9,485 bases of DNA from DASRVA01 sp050732935. Its GTDB lineage: Bacteria > Gemmatimonadota > Gemmatimonadetes > JACCXV01 > JAHWKZ01. The position numbers and the translations under genes are program-made. Where the stretch lies: NCBI GenBank assembly GCA_050732935.1, contig JBOHRW010000061.1:1-9485 (forward strand), written 5' to 3'. The notes under the pieces are model-generated. The model was given only the letters and a program-made list of their open reading frames with translations. It was not told the DNA's origin and searched no databases. The first letter of the stretch is position 1. Every line of letters starts with the position of its first letter. Shown piece after piece: positions 6,507-9,485 of the stretch.

Positions 6507-7726
6507 CAGGTGATCTTCTCCTCCTCCCGCGCGGCCGGAAAGAGGACGTTGTTCAGGATCAGCCGGTAGCCCGGCGAACGGGGATGGAGGGCCAGCTCCG
6601 TGGCCGGATCCCCCACCGCGTGCTGCGGGTCCTCGGGATCGTGCCCGCCCAGAAACGTGAACGTCCCCTGGCCGTGGTCGCCATGCACGTATTTGGCAAG
6701 GCCGTCCGCACTCGTGGCCAGGACCACGACGCCGGGCTTCAGCGTCTCCTCGCGAAACGAGGTCGTCAGGCCGTACCAGTCCGGGAAGGCGAAAGCGTGG
6801 TCCTGGGTCAGCATGGCCGCCACGGGATCGACCGCCGGCGAGAAGCGCGCCAGCTCGACCGCGCCCAGCGGGAGCCGGCCGGGCGTGTTGACCTTGTGGC
6901 CGTCGATGGTCGAGAAAGGGCCCATGGGGGCGGTCTCGATCCGGTAGTCTCGGAAGGCCAGCGTGCGCGACGGATCGGGGGGGCTGCCCCCGAGGGTCAC
7001 GTCCAGCGTCTCGGTCGAGGCGCACATCGCGAACAGAAAGCCCCCGCGCTCGACGAACGCCCGGACCGCCTCGGCGACGGCACCCTTGAGCGCGGCCACG
7101 TCGGGAAACCCGTGTCGCTCCGCCGTCCCGGTATCCAGCCGCACCGCCTCCCGGTACCAATCGCTCGAGCGCACGCCCAGGCCGTACTTGCCGTACTGGC
7201 CGGTGAAGTCCTCGTGGTGGAGATGGAGCCAGTCGATCCCGGCCAGGCCCCGGCCGAGCAAGGCGTCGTCCCACACGATGTCGTAGGGGATCTCGGCGTA
7301 CTCGAGGGCGAGCCGCACGGCGTCGTCCCAGGGAGCGGCGTAGGGCGGCGCGTAGACGGCGATCCGCGGGGCCACCTCCAGGCGTACGGCGAAGGTCTCG
7401 CCCGCCGCTTCGGCGCCGCGGACGGTCGCCACGTCCAGGGGCTCGGTCATGACGCCGCGCGTCAGGCACTCGTCGAGAGCCGGCGGATGCTCTATCGCGA
7501 ATGCGCCACCCCGCCAGTTGAGGAGCCAGTCCGCCTGCCCGCCGTTCCGGAGCGCCCGGTAGACGACCCCGTAGGCGCGGAGCGGCTGGGGCTGGACGTC
7601 GTCCATGGGGATCAGGAAGGCGGCGGCCTGTCCACCCCGCGCCGCGGATGAAGCGACGCGCAGCGGATCGATCGCCGCCCCGGCCGTCCCCACCACCAGC
7701 GCTCGCAGGAACTCGCGCCGCCTCAA
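6506..7726 (-). CDS. Tat-exported protein of the family often labelled 'asparagine synthetase B', function unknown
   Basis: The product (406 aa) starts with a twin-arginine signal: RRREFLRALVVGTAGAA at residues 2-18, so it is predicted to be folded before export. The body matches a family common in Bacteroidota, usually annotated 'asparagine synthetase B'. Shared landmarks are FLIPMDD (37-43), DWLLNWRGGAF (66-76), APRIAVYAPP (119-128), WLHLHHEDFTGQYGKY (166-181), GGFLFAMCAS (228-237), GGHDPEDPQHAVGDP (360-374) and SPGYRLILNNVLFPAA (384-399). I see neither an N-terminal Cys glutaminase nor the SGGxDS ATP-pyrophosphatase loop, so asparagine synthesis is not supported. Cys235 in a Gly-hydrophobic-Cys turn resembles the nucleophile elbow of class I amidotransferase-like folds, but no activity can be assigned. 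TTG at 7726 is the only start that keeps the Tat motif; the next Met is residue 41. It overlaps the upstream stop as TTGA, so translation is coupled to the TPR-like gene. Confidence 0.85.
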   Translation of the reverse strand: MRRREFLRALVVGTAGAAIDPLRVASSAARGGQAAAFLIPMDDVQPQPLRAYGVVYRALRNGGQADWLLNWRGGAFAIEHPPALDECLTRGVMTEPLDVATVRGAEAAGETFAVRLEVAPRIAVYAPPYAAPWDDAVRLALEYAEIPYDIVWDDALLGRGLAGIDWLHLHHEDFTGQYGKYGLGVRSSDWYREAVRLDTGTAERHGFPDVAALKGAVAEAVRAFVERGGFLFAMCASTETLDVTLGGSPPDPSRTLAFRDYRIETAPMGPFSTIDGHKVNTPGRLPLGAVELARFSPAVDPVAAMLTQDHAFAFPDWYGLTTSFREETLKPGVVVLATSADGLAKYVHGDHGQGTFTFLGGHDPEDPQHAVGDPATELALHPRSPGYRLILNNVLFPAAREEEKIT

Positions 7727-8865
7727 CGCCTTCGCCCAGGCTCGGGCTCGCTCAGGAGACGCCGCGCCTCGAGGTCGTGCGGGGTCCCCGGATAGCGCTC
7801 GACGACCTGGCGCCAGAGCCCGCGGGCGCGCTCCTCCTCTCTCGCGGCTCGCGCCCAGCGTCCGGCGGCGAGCAGCAGCTCGGCTCCCTCGGGTCCCGCG
7901 CCCCGGGCGGCCGCTTCCAGGGCCCGGCTGGCTTCAAGAGGCTCATCCGCCTGGCCGACCGATTCGGCGGCCAGACCGGCCAGGAGCGCCGACGCCACAC
8001 CGGTCGAGTCCCCCGACTGCCCCGCCGTCCGCGACACGATCATCGCCAGCGAGTCGAGGCTGGCCGACGCCACTCGGGGATCGGCCGGAGCGACGACCAG
8101 GATCCGACCGAGAATCGCCAGGACCTTCGCGCCCGCCCCGGCCCTTCGAAGCGACTGGACCAGGCGTACGCGACCCAGGGCCGCCAGAGCCTCGGGACGG
8201 GGGGCCGCGCCGACGGCCGAGGCCCAGACCCCGGCCGCGCTGTCGGGCTGGCCCCGCGCGAGCTGGAGATCCCCGCGGAGGAGCGCCACGCGGGTCGGCG
8301 GGAGACCGGCCGCGATCGCGCGCTCGAGCGCCCGCCGGACGTTCTCCAGGTCGCCGGAGCGGCGCGCCTCCTCGAGGTCGGCCACGAGCGATTCCGTGAC
8401 ACCCGACGCCGGACTTCCGATCGTCTCCGGCACGGCCCCCGGCTGTGCGACGGCCCGGCGGAGCCAGTCGGCCTCGTCGATCGCGGCGTTCGCCTCCAGC
8501 ACCCGGATGAACGCCGCCAGGGCCGCAGAGGCACCAGGATGTTCCGCCAGGTGGCGTCCGAACACGGCCGCGACCGAGTCGGGGTCGATTCGCGCCCGGA
8601 GCGAAAGGGCGCCCCAGTAGACCAGCGCGTGCTCCCCGGCCCGGCCCTCCACTCGCAGGCTGTCCAACCAGGCCCGGAGCTCGGGGAGCGTGCCCGCGCG
8701 TGACGCCTCGGCGGCCAGCCCGGCCAGGATCGCCGGGTCGTCGCGGGCCGGATCGAAGGCTCCGAACGGATCGTCGGACGGGGCGCGCTCCTGCGCCATC
8801 GACGATCCGGCCAGCACGGCCAAAGCCACGAGGACGCCCACTGGGACCCGCCCGCGGATGATCAT
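7723..8865 (-). CDS. exported TPR-like helical repeat protein
   Basis: From the ATG at 8865 the protein has 380 residues. A Sec signal peptide is clear: MIIRGR, a hydrophobic core VPVGVLVALAVLAG, and a likely SMA-QE cleavage after residue 24. The mature part is almost entirely Ala/Leu/Arg-rich helix. Helix-turn-helix pairs resemble TPRs, best at 193-220 (ALLRGDLQLARGQPDSAAGVW) and at 327-371 (AAGRWARAAREEERARGLW then VVERYPGTP), where the last repeat has the usual YPGTPHDLEA ending of YbgF/BamD-like repeats. It probably scaffolds other envelope proteins in the periplasm. The frame could be read from 8961, but that would add 32 Gly/Arg/Ala residues before the signal peptide. GGAGGAGG stands four bases before 8865 and decides the start. 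Its start overlaps the upstream coiled-coil gene (ATGA) and its stop overlaps the Tat gene (TTGA). Confidence 0.85.
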   Translation of the reverse strand: MIIRGRVPVGVLVALAVLAGSSMAQERAPSDDPFGAFDPARDDPAILAGLAAEASRAGTLPELRAWLDSLRVEGRAGEHALVYWGALSLRARIDPDSVAAVFGRHLAEHPGASAALAAFIRVLEANAAIDEADWLRRAVAQPGAVPETIGSPASGVTESLVADLEEARRSGDLENVRRALERAIAAGLPPTRVALLRGDLQLARGQPDSAAGVWASAVGAAPRPEALAALGRVRLVQSLRRAGAGAKVLAILGRILVVAPADPRVASASLDSLAMIVSRTAGQSGDSTGVASALLAGLAAESVGQADEPLEASRALEAAARGAGPEGAELLLAAGRWARAAREEERARGLWRQVVERYPGTPHDLEARRLLSEPEPGRRR

Positions 8866-9485
8866 GGCGCCTCCTCCGGCTGCCGCACACCCTCTTCGGC
8901 CAGGCGCTCCAGGTAGGCGCGCGCCGACTCCACCGCGTCGTCCGGCAGCGCCTCCCGCCATGCCGTCAGCGCCGCCTCGGGGTCGAGCAGCGGAGCCGTC
9001 ACCCGTCGCGGGAGGTCCGGCGGATACTCGGGCAGGAAGGACCCCGCCGTGCGAGAGCGCCGGCGCTCGCTCAGGCTCCGGTCGACCATCCGCCCCAGAT
9101 CGGCGAAGCGTCGTGACAGGCTTCTCAGCTCGCTCTCCATCCGCGCGCCGGGGAGCCCCCGCTCGAGACGCCCCGTCACTCCGGCCACGGCCTCCTCCAG
9201 GGCCCGCAGGGAGACCGGATCGACGCCGGCCTCGACGAGCTCGTCGGTGAGATCGTCGAGCTGGCGTCCGATCTCCCGCTGATCTGCCGCGGCGTCGGGG
9301 TTCCCGCCCTCGCCCGAAGCTCCGGAGGCCAGCGCGTCGGCCAGGGCGCGCTCGGCCTCGGCCATCGCCTGGAGCTCGACCGCGGCCGCCGGCGAAGAGC
9401 CGCTGCCCGACGCCTGGCCTGCACCGGAGGCCGAGGACGCCCCGCCGGCCGGCAGGAACAGCGCCCGGGCGAGACGGGCCAGGGC
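8862..9485 (-). CDS. partial coiled-coil protein, resembles the C-terminus of DUF4175 family
   Basis: The reading frame has no stop up to the right edge, so the gene is cut at its 5' end; 207 C-terminal residues are visible. The first 30-40 are a Gly/Ser/Ala-rich linker. They are followed by charged amphipathic helices (EAERALADALA; EIGRQLDDLTDELVEAG; LRALEEAVAGVTGRLERG; ESELRSLSRRFADLGRMVDRSL) likely to form coiled coil. Then comes a basic RRRSR stretch and a Pro-rich FLPEYPPDLP, a pattern I associate with the C-terminal end of large membrane-anchored DUF4175 proteins in Bacteroidota and Gemmatimonadota. The last 50 residues (LLDPEAALTAWREAL onward) form another helical segment, possibly binding the TPR-like product encoded next. 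The stop overlaps the next gene's ATG (ATGA). Without the N-terminal membrane domain the family name is tentative. Confidence 0.65.
   Translation of the reverse strand, partial: ALARLARALFLPAGGASSASGAGQASGSGSSPAAAVELQAMAEAERALADALASGASGEGGNPDAAADQREIGRQLDDLTDELVEAGVDPVSLRALEEAVAGVTGRLERGLPGARMESELRSLSRRFADLGRMVDRSLSERRRSRTAGSFLPEYPPDLPRRVTAPLLDPEAALTAWREALPDDAVESARAYLERLAEEGVRQPEEAP
8870..8877 (-). promoter_or_regulatory. strong Shine-Dalgarno fixing the start of the TPR-like gene
   Basis: GGAGGAGG on the minus strand, four bases before the ATG at 8865, lies inside the 3' end of the upstream coding region. It identifies the start that places a classical signal peptide at the N-terminus and argues against the longer frame opening at 8961. 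Confidence 0.75.

Noticed and set aside
6051..7469. Minus-strand 472-codon frame overlapping the Tat protein gene and the small ORF
   Set aside because: It is out of frame with the recognised family protein, extremely Arg/Gly/Pro-rich, and runs through the intergenic gap.
6584..8703. Plus-strand long frames (6584-7651, 7648-8703) opposite the Tat and TPR-like genes
   Set aside because: Both are shadows of genes supported by signal peptides, start-stop overlaps and family motifs on the minus strand.
8866..8961. Extension of the TPR-like gene to the earlier ATG at 8961
   Set aside because: It would place 32 Gly/Arg/Ala residues before a clear Sec signal peptide and overlap the upstream coding region by 100 bases; GGAGGAGG supports 8865.

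Overview
The window is GC-rich bacterial chromosome (coding parts clearly above 60% GC) with short intergenic gaps and several 4-base gene overlaps. No rRNA, tRNA, CRISPR array, transposase or phage gene was seen. The mix of genes hints at Gemmatimonadota or a related environmental lineage: a split acyl-CoA mutase with its MeaB chaperone, a Tat-exported protein of the family usually mislabelled 'asparagine synthetase B', and a TPR protein beside a coiled-coil protein resembling the DUF4175 C-terminus. This taxonomic call is inference and has modest confidence.

Layout, left to right. Positions 1-136 are an AT-rich non-coding edge (about 39% GC over 1-130, counted by hand). Next, on the minus strand, a cysteine-rich lipoprotein of unknown function (835-1515) is followed by a class I SAM-dependent methyltransferase (137-838), and the two overlap. 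A divergent gap leads to a plus-strand DUF2079 polytopic membrane protein (1645-3222). It converges on a minus-strand pair, meaB (4970-5989) then an isobutyryl-CoA-mutase-like large subunit (3273-4973), joined by an ATGA overlap. A 159-base divergent gap and a doubtful small secreted ORF (6149-6472, plus) follow. The right third is one minus-strand run in three tightly overlapping steps: a DUF4175-like coiled-coil C-terminus (8862-9485, cut by the window edge), an exported helical-repeat/TPR-like protein (7723-8865), and a Tat-signal protein of the 'AsnB-like' family (6506-7726).

How the genes work together. MeaB is a G-protein chaperone that loads and protects B12-dependent acyl-CoA mutases, so the 4970-5989 / 3273-4973 pair is a functional unit. 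Its large subunit carries Phe95 and Gln213 where methylmalonyl-CoA mutase has Tyr and Arg. That pattern is typical of isobutyryl-CoA mutase and points to branched-chain acyl-CoA (valine/butyrate) metabolism. The cobalamin-binding small subunit is not in the window and must be encoded elsewhere. The right-hand run encodes envelope or periplasmic proteins made from one transcript with start-stop coupling, probably parts of one uncharacterised envelope function.
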